Positions 11,251 through 20,931 are shown, numbered from the stretch's first letter. The stretch is 59,211 nucleotides of DNA from Fidelibacterota bacterium (GCA_947476275.1 CANJPQ010000026.1:1-59211), one strand, 5' to 3'. The notes: generated by a model from the letters alone, not told the origin. Made by a program: numbers and translations.

Positions 11251-11898
11251 ATGCCATTGGCCCCTACGGATGACGAACGACCCGCGCGCGCGCGCATCAT
11301 TCACCCGCTGTTCGTGCGCATCACGCATTGGATCAATGCCGTCGCCATGATCTGCATGATCGCGAGCGGCTTGAAGATTTACAACGCATCCCCCCTGTTC
11401 AATTTCTCCATTCCCTCCTGGTTGACGCTGGGAGGCTGGCTGGGCGGCGCGATCGCGTGGCATCTGGCAGCACTTTGGCTGCTGGTGGGGAACGGCTTGG
11501 CGTACCTGTCATACGGCTTTTTTTCCGGCCACTTCCGCCGAGACTTCCTGCCCTTGTCGCCGCGCGACATCTGGCGGGATGCGATTGCGGCGCTGACGCT
11601 CCGGCTGCCGCACAAACTCGGTGCCTACAACGCCGTGCAGCGATTGCTGTACGTCAGCGTGTTGCTCATGGGAGCCGGCGCCGTGGTGTCGGGGCTGGCC
11701 ATTTGGAAGCCGGTGCAGTTTCAGGAACTGGCCGGCCTGATGGGCGGCTACGAAGGGGCGCGTCTCGTGCACTTCTGCATGATGGCGGGGATCGTCGGTT
11801 TCGTTGTGGTCCATCTCGCCTTGGTCATCCTGGTGCCCAAGACCTTGCCGCCGATGATCACCGGCCGCGCCCTCATTCCCGCAAAGGAACACACATGA
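11251..11898 (+). CDS. Cytochrome b561-type membrane subunit
   Basis: The roughly 215-residue protein has four hydrophobic segments and His residues placed for b-haem (RITHWINAVAM, AWHLAALWLLVG, RLVHFCMMAG, VVVHLALVIL). It resembles the b-type cytochromes of Ni/Fe-hydrogenase and molybdopterin oxidoreductases. It should pass electrons across the inner membrane to the molybdopterin protein encoded next, whose ATG overlaps its TGA by 4 bp. ATG 11251 directly abuts the GGAGG site, so a TTG at 11257 with a 6-nt spacing is an equally good start. Confidence 0.85.
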   Translation: MPLAPTDDERPARARIIHPLFVRITHWINAVAMICMIASGLKIYNASPLFNFSIPSWLTLGGWLGGAIAWHLAALWLLVGNGLAYLSYGFFSGHFRRDFLPLSPRDIWRDAIAALTLRLPHKLGAYNAVQRLLYVSVLLMGAGAVVSGLAIWKPVQFQELAGLMGGYEGARLVHFCMMAGIVGFVVVHLALVILVPKTLPPMITGRALIPAKEHT

Positions 11899-12671
11899 GC
11901 GACCGTCCCGTCCTTCAACGTCTGCAGCGTCGCATCCGTCTCGCAGATCACAAGCCGGCGCTGGAGAAGGTGCAACGTCGGTTGTTCTTGCGCCAATCGT
12001 TATCGCTGGGCGCGCTGACGCTGCTGAGCGGCTGCAATCTTTCCGAGGACAACGACGCCACCGACCGGCTTTTGTGGAGCATGTCGCGTTGGAACGACAA
12101 GGTTCAGGCGGCCCTTTTCAATCCCAATAAGTTGGCGCCGGTGTATCCGGAAAGCGCCATCACCCAGCCGTTTCCGTTCAATGCCTATTATGAAGAAGCC
12201 GAGGCGCCGGTGGTGGACGGCGATGCCTACAAGTTGGAACTGGGCGGGAAGATTGCCGAGAAGCAGCCGTGGACCTTGGCGCAGTTGCGCGCGCTTCCGC
12301 AAACCAGCCAGGTGACGCGGCATATCTGCGTGGAAGGGTGGAGCGCGATCGGCAAGTGGGGCGGCGTGCCGTTCCGGACGTTCCTGGAACGTGTCGGCGC
12401 CGATCTCACGGCGCAATATATCGGCTTCCAGTGCGCCGACAAATATCACACCAGCATTGATATGGCGACGGCGCTGCATCCGCAAACCATCCTGGCGCTC
12501 GATTACGGCGACGCCGCACTGCCGACAAAATACGGTTATCCCCTGAAGCTGCGCGTGCCGACCAAGCTCGGTTTCAAAAATCCGAAACATATTGCTGCGA
12601 TTTTCGTAACAAACGACTATCCAGGCGGCTACTGGGAAGACCAGGTATACAACTGGTTCAGCGGTTCCTAG
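11895..12671 (+). CDS. Sulfite-oxidase-fold molybdopterin-dependent oxidoreductase
   Basis: The 258-residue protein shows the molybdenum-ligand Cys in HICVEGWSAIGKWGGVPF, the hallmark of the sulfite oxidase/MsrP fold. An N-terminal hydrophobic stretch ending LTLLSGCNL looks like a lipoprotein or Tat-like export signal preceded by Arg residues (RRLFLRQSL). It probably acts in the periplasm with the cytochrome b encoded just upstream, as MsrP does with MsrQ. The substrate cannot be read from sequence; repair of oxidised methionine is one possibility only. Confidence 0.87.
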   Translation: MSDRPVLQRLQRRIRLADHKPALEKVQRRLFLRQSLSLGALTLLSGCNLSEDNDATDRLLWSMSRWNDKVQAALFNPNKLAPVYPESAITQPFPFNAYYEEAEAPVVDGDAYKLELGGKIAEKQPWTLAQLRALPQTSQVTRHICVEGWSAIGKWGGVPFRTFLERVGADLTAQYIGFQCADKYHTSIDMATALHPQTILALDYGDAALPTKYGYPLKLRVPTKLGFKNPKHIAAIFVTNDYPGGYWEDQVYNWFSGS

Positions 12672-12775
12672 GGCGGATGATGGGACCCATGAAGCGATGG
12701 AATTGGGTGGCGAAACGCGTTTTCTGGTGAGACGCAAGCGATTGATACGCTACCATCCGCGCCCGATGCTTCCGG

Positions 12776-13363
12776 GTGCGGTGCTTGACTTCAGCGTTTT
12801 CCGACCAGAGCGATCGAGACCTCGCGATGCTCATGGCCGCCGCCCAGGGCGGCGATCGCACCGCTTATGCAGCGTTGCTGAAGACCTGCATCCCGCTCAT
12901 CTCCGCCGTCGCCCGCAGAACAGGGGCCTCCATGGACTGCGTTGACGACGTGGTGCAGGAGACTCTCATCACCCTCCACGGTGCGCGTCACACGTACGAT
13001 CCTGCCCGGTCGTTCGTCGCGTGGCTGAGCACGCTGGCGCAGCGTCGCGCGGTCGATGTGCTCCGCCGGCAGGGCCGCAGCCACACGCGTGAAGTTCATG
13101 CCCCGATCGCTTACGAGAATTATGCGTCGCCGGAGCAATCGCCGGAGCAGCGACTGGAAGAACAGGCCCGCCGACGTCTGCTGCATGATGCGGTCGCCAG
13201 TCTTTCCGCGGCGCAGAAAGAGGCGGTGCGCCACCTTGCCATCGACGAACAATCCCTCAACCAGGCGGCCGCGGCCACGTCCCGCTCGAAAGGCGCATTG
13301 AAGGTCAACCTTCACCGCGCGTTGGCGGCGCTGCGCACGCGTCTCACGGGGGACGGCCCGTGA
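12776..13363 (+). CDS. ECF-type RNA polymerase sigma factor
   Basis: About 195 residues contain sigma region 2 (DDVVQETLITLHGARHTYDP, followed by FVAWLSTLAQRRAVDVLRRQ) and region 4 (AVASLSAAQKEAVRHLAIDE, then AAAATSRSKGALKVNLHRAL). The start is uncertain: GTG 12776 gives the longest form and TTG 12785 would give MTSAFSDQSD. The end overlaps the GTG start of the NrsF-type gene, so sigma and anti-sigma factors are coupled. The downstream MXKDX-repeat gene is a likely target (inference from context). Confidence 0.92.
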   Translation: MRCLTSAFSDQSDRDLAMLMAAAQGGDRTAYAALLKTCIPLISAVARRTGASMDCVDDVVQETLITLHGARHTYDPARSFVAWLSTLAQRRAVDVLRRQGRSHTREVHAPIAYENYASPEQSPEQRLEEQARRRLLHDAVASLSAAQKEAVRHLAIDEQSLNQAAAATSRSKGALKVNLHRALAALRTRLTGDGP

Positions 13364-14007
13364 CCCGGCCCGACACCGACACGCTGATCGAGACCCTGAC
13401 GCGGGAACTCCAGCCGGTGGGACGCTTGCGCGCGCCGGCGGTGCGCGCGGCGATGTGGTTGGGGGTGGTGGGCGGCCTCGGCACCCTCATGGCGATCTTC
13501 GCCGACACCTCAGCCTTGGCGCGGCGCATGGCCATTGCGCCGGACATGTGGGTGTCGGTCGTGGGCTCCGGCCTCACGGCGATCACGGCGTGCATCGCGG
13601 CCTTCCAGCTCAGCCTGCCTGACCGGAACGGCAGATGGGCGCTGCTGCCGGTGCCGGCGGCCCTGTTATGGATTGTCGCCAGCGGCGCAGGTTGTTTGCG
13701 CACCCTGGCGGCCGGCGAGAATGGCGCCATCCGTCACTCGCTGGAGTGTCTCGTGTTCCTCGTGCTTGTGTCGGCACCGTTGTCTGCGATCCTGATCGTC
13801 ATGCTGCGGCGCGGCTATGCTCTGCGACCCGGCCTGGTCGCGGTCATGGGCGGCTTGGCCGCGGCGGCGGCGGCGGCGTTGTTGTTGAACTTCTTCCATC
13901 CCTTCGACGCTGTGGCCACTGACTTGCTTGTCCACACCCTGGCCGTCGGATTGATCCTCGGAATCAATTGGGCGTTCGGCGGACGCATCCTGAACGCCCG
14001 CCGCTAG
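13360..14007 (+). CDS. NrsF/DUF1109 family anti-sigma factor
   Basis: The 215-residue protein has six hydrophobic segments and the N-terminal cytoplasmic pattern of the DUF1109 family (DTLIETLTRELQPVGRLRAP). NrsF proteins hold their ECF sigma factor inactive at the inner membrane. The start is GTG, overlapping the sigma gene stop. The signal it senses is unknown. Confidence 0.9.
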   Translation: MTRPDTDTLIETLTRELQPVGRLRAPAVRAAMWLGVVGGLGTLMAIFADTSALARRMAIAPDMWVSVVGSGLTAITACIAAFQLSLPDRNGRWALLPVPAALLWIVASGAGCLRTLAAGENGAIRHSLECLVFLVLVSAPLSAILIVMLRRGYALRPGLVAVMGGLAAAAAAALLLNFFHPFDAVATDLLVHTLAVGLILGINWAFGGRILNARR

Positions 14008-14147
14008 GACCTCTTCGCGGGGCAAAGCGAAATAATCGGCAAAAATCGATCGGTCGGTGTAACCCGCGGCGCGAAGGCAACGAAGGGATAGAGACGGCAA
14101 TGGGTTGCCGTTCGATTTTCCCTCCTCCTTTGCAAAGGACCTGCATC

Positions 14148-14444
14148 ATGAAGACCACCGTTCGCGCACTGCTCGGCACCACTGCCGTTGCGCGCTCCCT
14201 CGGCGTCGCCTGCGCGCCCGCCGCCAATGCGCAGATGGCGAAAGACGGCATGAAGAAAGACAGCATGGCCAAGGAATGCGCCATGGCTGACGGCACCAAG
14301 GGTCATATGGGCGCCGACAACACGTGCATGAAGGCCGATGCCATGGCGAAAGACGGCATGAGCAAGGGCGGCATGGCCAAAGACGGAATGGCGAAGGACG
14401 GAATGGCCAAGGACGGCATGAAGAAAGACGCGATGGGCAAGTAG
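14148..14444 (+). CDS. Pentapeptide MXKDX repeat protein, exported
   Basis: The 98-residue protein has a signal peptide ending APAANAQ. The rest is almost wholly MAKDG/MKKD-type pentads interrupted by a Cys-containing segment (KECAMADGTKGHMG and NTCMKAD). This repeat family often lies next to ECF sigma/anti-sigma pairs, as here. Methionine and the two Cys residues could bind metal or be sacrificial oxidant targets (inference). The signal peptide contains an Arg (TTAVARSLGVAC) that breaks its hydrophobic core, so export may be weak. An AAGGA ribosome site lies upstream. Confidence 0.82.
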   Translation: MKTTVRALLGTTAVARSLGVACAPAANAQMAKDGMKKDSMAKECAMADGTKGHMGADNTCMKADAMAKDGMSKGGMAKDGMAKDGMAKDGMKKDAMGK

Positions 14445-14494
14445 GTCTAGCGGCGCCGGGCTTAGCGCTCGGCGCCACAGTCCCTGGGACCGAA

Positions 14495-15220
14495 ATGAAG
14501 CGACGCTGCGTGATCCAGACCATGGCCGCCCTCGCACTTCTGGGCCTGCTGACGATGGGCAATGCCCATGCGGACGACGCCGTTTCTCCTGTGGTCGTTG
14601 AATTATTTACCTCGCAAGGGTGCTCGTCCTGCCCACCCGCGGACGTGGTGCTTTCCAAACTCGCTGCGCGCCGCGACGTTCTCGCCCTCTCGTTCCATGT
14701 CGACTACTGGGACAGCCTCGGCTGGAAGGACCCATTTGCATCGCCGGTGAATACCGCACGGCAAAAGGCCTATCGCCAGACGTTTCATAACTCTCAGATC
14801 TATACGCCACAGGCGGTCGTCGGCGGTGTCGCTGAGATGGTCGGAAGCAGGGCTTCCGAAGTGACAGCCGCCGTTGCCGATGTCGCGCGGCGGCAGGCCG
14901 GCGGGCCGAAGCTGACCATCGACCGCACGGATGGCATCCGCGTGACGGTGCCGGCGGGCGACATGACGACGGCAACGATCTGGCTCGCGGCCTACGACCC
15001 GCGCCACGAGACGGCTGTCAGGCGCGGCGAAAATGCCGGCAGCGCCCTGGTCAATACGAACGTCGTGCGCAAACTGGTGGCGCTGGGACCCTATGCGGGC
15101 CGCGCGACCACGCTTGCCGCGCCCTCAGATTTCGCGCGCGATGGGGAAGGCGTTGCTGCTTGGATTCAGCGCGATCCGACCGGCGCGATTGTCAGTGCCG
15201 TCAACATGCCGCCGCGATAA
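14495..15220 (+). CDS. DUF1223 thioredoxin-like secreted protein
   Basis: The 241-residue protein starts at ATG 14495 with a signal peptide (MKRRCVIQTM to NAHADD). The DUF1223 core opens VVELFTSQGCSSCPPAD, with a thioredoxin-like CSSC pair, and continues with SFHVDYWDSLGWKDPF and YTPQAVVGG. The family is periplasmic and of unproven activity; the CxxC suggests thiol redox chemistry. It lies 50 bp after the MXKDX gene in the same direction and may belong to the same sigma-controlled group. Confidence 0.88.
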   Translation: MKRRCVIQTMAALALLGLLTMGNAHADDAVSPVVVELFTSQGCSSCPPADVVLSKLAARRDVLALSFHVDYWDSLGWKDPFASPVNTARQKAYRQTFHNSQIYTPQAVVGGVAEMVGSRASEVTAAVADVARRQAGGPKLTIDRTDGIRVTVPAGDMTTATIWLAAYDPRHETAVRRGENAGSALVNTNVVRKLVALGPYAGRATTLAAPSDFARDGEGVAAWIQRDPTGAIVSAVNMPPR

Positions 15221-15252
15221 GCGCTCAGGGGCCGAACGCCCCCACGAAACAC

Positions 15253-16455
15253 TTAAGCGGGGGACAAAAGAAATAGGCTGGCATCGAGTTGACGCGGCTT
15301 TACGGTAATTCCGAGTGCCGAGAGCCTAGCTTTGAATTCGTCGGGGAAAAGGGTGAACTTCGCGGCCGCAGCAGCCCCGAGGGGATGCTTCTTCCAGTGA
15401 CGGAGTTCGCTTTCCTCTCGAGCCAATGAAGCTATGTGCGTTGCAATCAAATCCGCCGCTCGCGGGACCTGAGCCGGTACGGGTGGAGATTGTTTCTCTC
15501 CCGCCAGAAAAGCCGTTATCGCTGCTTGAGCCTCTTCCAGGGTGTGCGCTTGGAAGGGCGAGGCATTTGTCACGTAGACGTTGGAGAAGACCGACGTGGG
15601 CAATGGATTCACGTTTAGCGCGTGACAGCCGAGATAGGACGCCTCCAAACCGGTCGTGCTGTTGCAGTGGAGCGTGAGATCGGCCCCGAGAATCCAAGGA
15701 ATCGGATTGGTTCCCGCCACGACTTCAACGCCCGGGACGTTCGACCACGCCGCAGCATTCTCCGCGGGGTGCGGCCTGACAACGATGCGTCGTCCCTGGC
15801 GATGCGACGATAGCCATTGAAGCACTTCAACCAAGAGCTTCATATTCGCGGATTCTGTATCGATCCAGCTCTGGAAGAATTCGCGCGCTTCCGATTCTGA
15901 GATATGTCCCAGATGCCAAGCTTGGGTAGCGATCTTGACAACGTTCTGCGGAGCGCCCCAAACGCTATTCACCAAGGCAAAATTGGTGTTCAGCAGAATG
16001 TAGGGGCCGGCTGATTTGCATTTTGCGGTCTCCGCGTCGAACAGTGCGCGTTCCGACTGCAGGAGATCAAGGCGGGGGCTTCCGACGATCGGGCCGTCAC
16101 CTGCGAGTGCCGATCGATGCTCGGCGCTGTGGTACAGGAAGAGGTCAGCGAGGGAGATCGCGTTGGGGTCGACGATCATGCGCAGGTGCATCGGATCGCA
16201 TATGGCAAGGGCTTCTTCGTCCATCGCTACGACACGATGACGGCGCTTGGCTCTCTCGATATTGACAGTTTGAATCTTGTTGGCGGTCTTAAACAGGAAC
16301 ACGCCTGAGGGACTGGTTTCGATGTTTTCGACCATCGACCATTGCTGCCCAACAACGACCGAAATTCCCTTTTGCAGCAGATGCCTCGCGATCAGAAGCC
16401 GGGAATCGAGATCACGCGATTTCAGTTCGCAGGTGAGATAGGCGTAGCGCGGCAC
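15253..16455 (-). CDS. Surface carbohydrate biosynthesis protein, GT-B like
   Basis: The 400-residue protein begins YAYLTCELKSRDLDSRLLIA and contains RIVVRPHPAEN and LHCNSTTGLEASYLG, segments shared by capsule and surface-polysaccharide transferases with a GT-B or CDP-glycerol transferase-like fold. It should act on an activated sugar or polyol in the cytoplasm; donor and acceptor are unknown. It starts only 2 bp after the RodZ-like gene, so both are cotranscribed. Confidence 0.75.
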   Translation of the reverse strand: MPRYAYLTCELKSRDLDSRLLIARHLLQKGISVVVGQQWSMVENIETSPSGVFLFKTANKIQTVNIERAKRRHRVVAMDEEALAICDPMHLRMIVDPNAISLADLFLYHSAEHRSALAGDGPIVGSPRLDLLQSERALFDAETAKCKSAGPYILLNTNFALVNSVWGAPQNVVKIATQAWHLGHISESEAREFFQSWIDTESANMKLLVEVLQWLSSHRQGRRIVVRPHPAENAAAWSNVPGVEVVAGTNPIPWILGADLTLHCNSTTGLEASYLGCHALNVNPLPTSVFSNVYVTNASPFQAHTLEEAQAAITAFLAGEKQSPPVPAQVPRAADLIATHIASLAREESELRHWKKHPLGAAAAAKFTLFPDEFKARLSALGITVKPRQLDASLFLLSPA

Positions 16456-16457
16456 GC

Positions 16458-17441
16458 CTAACCGCCAGCCTTGAAATGGCTGGATTCCAGCGGGATCCCG
16501 CTGGCCACGGCGCCGTCATCCCCCAGGGGCGCCATGACATCGCCGTTCACCAGCACCTCGATGCCGCCGGCGTTCCCGGTCATGAGGGTGAGGCCGGTTT
16601 CATTCGGCACTTTATAAATTTCGCCCTTCTTGAGCAGGCGCGTGATCATCAGGGTCTCGCCCCGGCGGACCTGGATCCAGCTGTCGACCTTGGCGCGCAG
16701 TTCCAGGACATCGGTGGAGAGTGCTGCGGTTTCTGTCGGCGCGTCCGCAGTGGTGTTCACCGGCGGGAGCGGGTCATCCGTCGCCATGGGCGGCGATGGC
16801 GGCTGCGGGGCTTCGCTGCCGGCGTCATCCGCGCCACCCTCTTGGGCAGCAGGCACCGCGGGCTCGGCGGCCGCGACTTCGGTGGGTTTCGCCGGCGCCA
16901 GCCGGGCCGGGACTTCCTGCACCAACGGTGCAGTGCGGGCGGCACCGGAGGTCGCGTACCAGATGCCGTACACGGTCATGCCGAGCAGGATCGCGCCCAG
17001 GAGCGACAGGCCGGAGGGAATGCCGGTATCGGGCGTAGGGATCGGGAAATCGAGCGCGGCTTTGCGCTTCAGGCCGGTGCTTTCCTCCTTGAAGCGGCGC
17101 ACGACCTCATCGCCGTCAAGATCGAGGTAATCGGCGTAAGCGCGCACAAAGCCGATGGCATAGGCCTGGCCGGGCAGATCCTCGTAGCGGCCGTCTTCGA
17201 TCGCCACCAGGTAGGTGTAGCGAATGTGCAAGACCTGGGCGATGTGCTGCAGGTCCTTGCCCAGACGCATGCGCGTCGCGCACAGCAGCCGGCCGACACC
17301 GGTCTCGTCACGGGACTCACCCGCCCCGGCATGCTCGCCACGGCCGAAAGCACGACGGAACAAGGCACGCGTTTTCCCTATCGCGGACTCCTGCGACGCG
17401 ACGGCTTCGGTCGATGCGGGTTCTGGCTGACCGCCTGACAT
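16458..17441 (-). CDS. RodZ-like cell-shape protein
   Basis: The 327 residues show an HTH_25 domain (GRLLCATRMRLGKDLQHIAQ, then TYLVAIEDGRYEDLPGQAYA), a single transmembrane segment (about residues 141-160), a Pro/Ala-rich periplasmic linker, and a C-terminal DUF4115 domain (DSWIQVRRGETLMITRLLKK). This is the RodZ layout: it links MreB in the cytoplasm to the wall machinery. The 130 bp upstream probably hold its promoter. Confidence 0.88.
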   Translation of the reverse strand: MSGGQPEPASTEAVASQESAIGKTRALFRRAFGRGEHAGAGESRDETGVGRLLCATRMRLGKDLQHIAQVLHIRYTYLVAIEDGRYEDLPGQAYAIGFVRAYADYLDLDGDEVVRRFKEESTGLKRKAALDFPIPTPDTGIPSGLSLLGAILLGMTVYGIWYATSGAARTAPLVQEVPARLAPAKPTEVAAAEPAVPAAQEGGADDAGSEAPQPPSPPMATDDPLPPVNTTADAPTETAALSTDVLELRAKVDSWIQVRRGETLMITRLLKKGEIYKVPNETGLTLMTGNAGGIEVLVNGDVMAPLGDDGAVASGIPLESSHFKAGG

Positions 17442-17571
17442 ACTTGGTTGGTGCCCCTTGTGATCGCCGCCGGTCCCGCGGCAACGTGCGTGAGGATTGA
17501 CTAAGCCCTTCGCGGCATTAACAAATTTGACAAAACTCTATAACGCCAGCACTCCGAAGACCAGCGCCGGC

Positions 17572-19833
17572 TTACTGCAAGGCGATGGCGTGGTCGCGTG
17601 CAAACGCCCGCAGGTTCTCGCGCACCGTGGAAACCTCGGCTGCGAGCAGGGTCTTCACATAACTGCGGGCGGCTTCCAAGCGCAGGCTGCGGATCATGCC
17701 ACGGACCGGGCCAATCCCCGAGGCCGACATGGACAGGTTGCGGAAGCCGAGCGCCACCAGGGCCAGGGCCTCCAGGGGCTGCCCGGCGATCTCGCCACAG
17801 ATCGAGGCCTCCACCCCGGCCGCGTCGCATTTCGTGATGATGGCATGCAGCACCCGCAACATCGGCGGCGACAAAGTGTCGTAGCGGCTGGCAACGCGGG
17901 TGTTGCCGCGGTCCACTGCATACAGGAACTGCATCAGGTCGTTCGAGCCGACCGAGATGAAATCCACATGGCGCATGAGTTCGTCCAACTGCCACAGCAG
18001 AGACGGCACCTCCAGCATGGTGCCGACCTTGATCTCGCTGGGCCCCTGCGCGCCGCTCTGACGATGCCGCGCAACTTCCCGGTTCAGGATGTCGCGCGCG
18101 GTCGCGAATTCAGCTACCGACGCGATCATCGGGAACATCACGCGCAAGGTGGCGCCTTCGGTCGCTGAAACCAGCGCGCGCAATTGCTGGCGCAACAGCG
18201 ACGGGCGATCGAGCGTGAGGCGGATCGAGCGCCAGCCCATGGCCGGATTGTCTTCCTGCATCGCGAACGTCGATGCCGCGATCTTGTCGCCACCGACATC
18301 GAGGGTGCGGAACGTGACGGGACGCGCGCCCGCCGCCTCGACGACTTGGCGATAGAGCGCCTGCTGGGTCTTCACGTCGGGAATGGTGGGCAGGCTCAGG
18401 AACGGCATCTCCGTGCGATACAAGCCGATGCCTGCGGCGTTGGTTTCGGTGATTGCCTGCATGTCGATCAGGAAACCCGCGTTGAGGTAGAGACCGACGG
18501 TATGGCCGTCCAAGGTGACGGATGGCAAATCCTTGCGCTCCGCGTAGGCGGCCTTGCGGCGCGCGCGCGCCTCGACCGCGGCGGAGGTGAGCTCGATCAC
18601 TTCGTCCGACGGACGAATGATGATTTGACCGGCGTCGGCGTCGAGGACGACCACGTCCAGGGCGTCGATGCGCTGCAGGGCGCCCTGCACCTGCGCGACC
18701 ACCGGGATATCGAGGGCCTTGGCGACCACCACTGCATGCATGGTGGGCGACCCCTCCTCCATCACCAGGCCGCGCAGCTTGCGCCGGTCGTAGTCGATGA
18801 GTTCAGTCGGTCCGATCGAGCGGCAGACGAGGATCGCGTTCTCCGGCAGCTCCACACGCATGCCGCCGCCGGCGAGGATGTTGAGCAGGCGATTGGCAAG
18901 GTCGTCGAGGTCCTGCAGGCGTTCGCGCAAGATCGGATCGCTGACCTGCTGCATGCGCACGCGCGTGTCGTCGTGGACCTTCTGCACGGCGGCTTCGGCC
19001 GTGAGGCCCGAACCGATCGCTTCCATGATGCGGCTGATCCAGCCGCGGTCGTCGGCGAACATCCGGTAGACTTCGAGGATGTCGCCATAGAGGGTGGTAT
19101 CGCCATGGGCGCCATCGATCATGGCATCGACTTCGGTGCGCAGGGTCGCGAGCGCCTTGTCGAGACGCTGTTCCTCGACGGCGGGATCGTCGCTGACGAT
19201 GCGGCCGATGCGCACATGCGGCTTGTGCATCACGGCAAGGCCAATGCCGACGCCGGGCACCAAGGTCACGCCGGTCAGGCGCGGCGCGATCAGCGCGTTG
19301 CCTTCGGTCTGGAACAGTTCCTCGCGCTTGACGACTTGGCTGGCCGCGATCAGCTCGGCGATGACCATCGCCACGGTCTCGAGCGTTTCCACTTCCCAGT
19401 CGTTGAAGGGCCGCTGTTCGCGGGTTTGCACCACCAGCACCCCGATCACGCGGCCGGCCTGCAGCATCGGCACGCCCATGAGCGAGCGGAAAAAGTCTTC
19501 GCCGGTTTCCGGGCGATAGACGAACTGCGGATGGGACCAGGCATCCGCCAGCGCCACGGGATTGGCGTGGGCGGCGATCTCGCCGACGAGGCCTTCACCG
19601 ACACGCAGGCGCGTCAAGTGGACGGCGGTCTGGGACAGACCGAAGGTGGCGAACAGTTCGAGCACCTCGCCCGCGCGCATCACGTAGCAAGAGCACACGT
19701 CGGCTCTCAGGCCTTTGGCGATCAGCGCGACGGTCTTGTCGAGACGTTCCTGGACCGAGCCCGCGCCCGCCATCACGTCGCGCAGGCTCGACAACATGCG
19801 GCGCAGATCGACTGCGCTAAAGCCTGTCGTCAT
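17572..19833 (-). CDS. ptsP: Phosphoenolpyruvate-protein phosphotransferase PtsP (enzyme I-Ntr)
   Basis: The 753-residue protein has an N-terminal GAF domain (about residues 20-165), then the PTS enzyme I domains. The phospho-His site is in EEGSPTMHAVVVAKALDIPV, and the C-terminal PEP-binding barrel includes MLEVPSLLWQLDELMRHVDF and CGEIAGQPLEALALVALGF. It starts the nitrogen-related PTS relay to NPr and EIIA-Ntr. It sits 26 bp after the nitronate monooxygenase gene and follows lysC, an order common in Alphaproteobacteria. Confidence 0.96.
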   Translation of the reverse strand: MTTGFSAVDLRRMLSSLRDVMAGAGSVQERLDKTVALIAKGLRADVCSCYVMRAGEVLELFATFGLSQTAVHLTRLRVGEGLVGEIAAHANPVALADAWSHPQFVYRPETGEDFFRSLMGVPMLQAGRVIGVLVVQTREQRPFNDWEVETLETVAMVIAELIAASQVVKREELFQTEGNALIAPRLTGVTLVPGVGIGLAVMHKPHVRIGRIVSDDPAVEEQRLDKALATLRTEVDAMIDGAHGDTTLYGDILEVYRMFADDRGWISRIMEAIGSGLTAEAAVQKVHDDTRVRMQQVSDPILRERLQDLDDLANRLLNILAGGGMRVELPENAILVCRSIGPTELIDYDRRKLRGLVMEEGSPTMHAVVVAKALDIPVVAQVQGALQRIDALDVVVLDADAGQIIIRPSDEVIELTSAAVEARARRKAAYAERKDLPSVTLDGHTVGLYLNAGFLIDMQAITETNAAGIGLYRTEMPFLSLPTIPDVKTQQALYRQVVEAAGARPVTFRTLDVGGDKIAASTFAMQEDNPAMGWRSIRLTLDRPSLLRQQLRALVSATEGATLRVMFPMIASVAEFATARDILNREVARHRQSGAQGPSEIKVGTMLEVPSLLWQLDELMRHVDFISVGSNDLMQFLYAVDRGNTRVASRYDTLSPPMLRVLHAIITKCDAAGVEASICGEIAGQPLEALALVALGFRNLSMSASGIGPVRGMIRSLRLEAARSYVKTLLAAEVSTVRENLRAFARDHAIALQ

Positions 19834-19859
19834 GCGCCCATCCCGACCCTGAACATAGG

Positions 19860-20915
19860 TCAGCCCCGCAACAGGAGGGCGGCTTCGGCCTGCTGTATAA
19901 GTTCGGCCATGATCTCGACGACGGGCTGTTCCTTGGTGACCATGCCCACGCTTTGCCCCGCCATAAGGGAACCGCGTTCGACGTCGCCTTCGATCACCGC
20001 GCGGCGCAAGGCCCCAGCCCAGAAATGCTCGATCTCGAGCTGGGCGGCGGTTTGGTCGACTTCACCGCGTGCGAATTTCTCCGACACCCGGCGCTGGGTC
20101 TCCATGAATTCCTCGGTGCCTTCATTGACGAGGGCGCGGACCGGGATGACCGGAAACCGTTTGTCGAGCTGCACGGTCGGCATGGCGTCGCGCGCACTGG
20201 CGCGGATGAACGCCTGCTTGAACTTCGGGTGCGCGATGCTCTCGGTCGCGCAGACGAAGCGAGTGCCCATTTGCACGCCCGCAGCCCCCATCTCGAGATA
20301 GGACAAAATCGCCTCGCCGCGGCCGATCCCGCCGGCAACGAAGACCGGCACGTCCCGCATCACGGGCAGGATTTCCTGCGCGAGAACGGATGTCGACACC
20401 GGACCGATATGACCGCCGGCTTCCGCGCCTTCGATCACCAGCGCATCGGCACCGTTCTTCACGAACCGCTTGGCCAGCACCAGGGCGGGCGCGAAGCACA
20501 CGACCTTGGCGAAGGTCTTGGCCTGTTTGATCGCCTCGGCCGGCGGAATGCCGCCAGCAAGGACCACATGCGACACCTTATTGGATTGACACACCGCCAC
20601 CAACTCCAGGAGCTGGGGGTGCATGGTGATCAGGTTCACGCCGAAGGGCTTCTTTGTGAGCGCTTGCGTGCCTTTGATCTCGGCGTCGAGCAGGGCCGGC
20701 GTCATCGAACCGCACGCCAGCACGCCGAAGCCGCCGGCATTGGAGATCGCCGCCACGAGATTGCGTTCGGACACCCAGGTCATCGCGCCGCTTATGATGG
20801 CGATCGGGCAGCCGAGGAAATCAGTGCCACGCTTCCACAGCGCCGCTAGCCGCGGCGACTGCTGCGGTATGGTCGCGGTCGTCGGTTCATTTTGAAGTGC
20901 GACCGCTTCGTTCAT
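19860..20915 (-). CDS. Nitronate monooxygenase family (NPD/2-nitropropane dioxygenase-like)
   Basis: The 351-residue FMN-binding TIM barrel shows CPIAIISGAMTWVSERNLVA, GFGVLACGSM, DALVIEGAEAGGHIG and PVFVAGGIGRGEAI, typical of class I NMO and related enoyl-reductase-like enzymes. It should oxidise alkyl nitronates using FMN and oxygen, but many relatives have unknown substrates. It lies 16 bp downstream of lysC. Confidence 0.9.
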   Translation of the reverse strand: MNEAVALQNEPTTATIPQQSPRLAALWKRGTDFLGCPIAIISGAMTWVSERNLVAAISNAGGFGVLACGSMTPALLDAEIKGTQALTKKPFGVNLITMHPQLLELVAVCQSNKVSHVVLAGGIPPAEAIKQAKTFAKVVCFAPALVLAKRFVKNGADALVIEGAEAGGHIGPVSTSVLAQEILPVMRDVPVFVAGGIGRGEAILSYLEMGAAGVQMGTRFVCATESIAHPKFKQAFIRASARDAMPTVQLDKRFPVIPVRALVNEGTEEFMETQRRVSEKFARGEVDQTAAQLEIEHFWAGALRRAVIEGDVERGSLMAGQSVGMVTKEQPVVEIMAELIQQAEAALLLRG

Positions 20916-20931
20916 CCGGGTGTCCCTAGTC

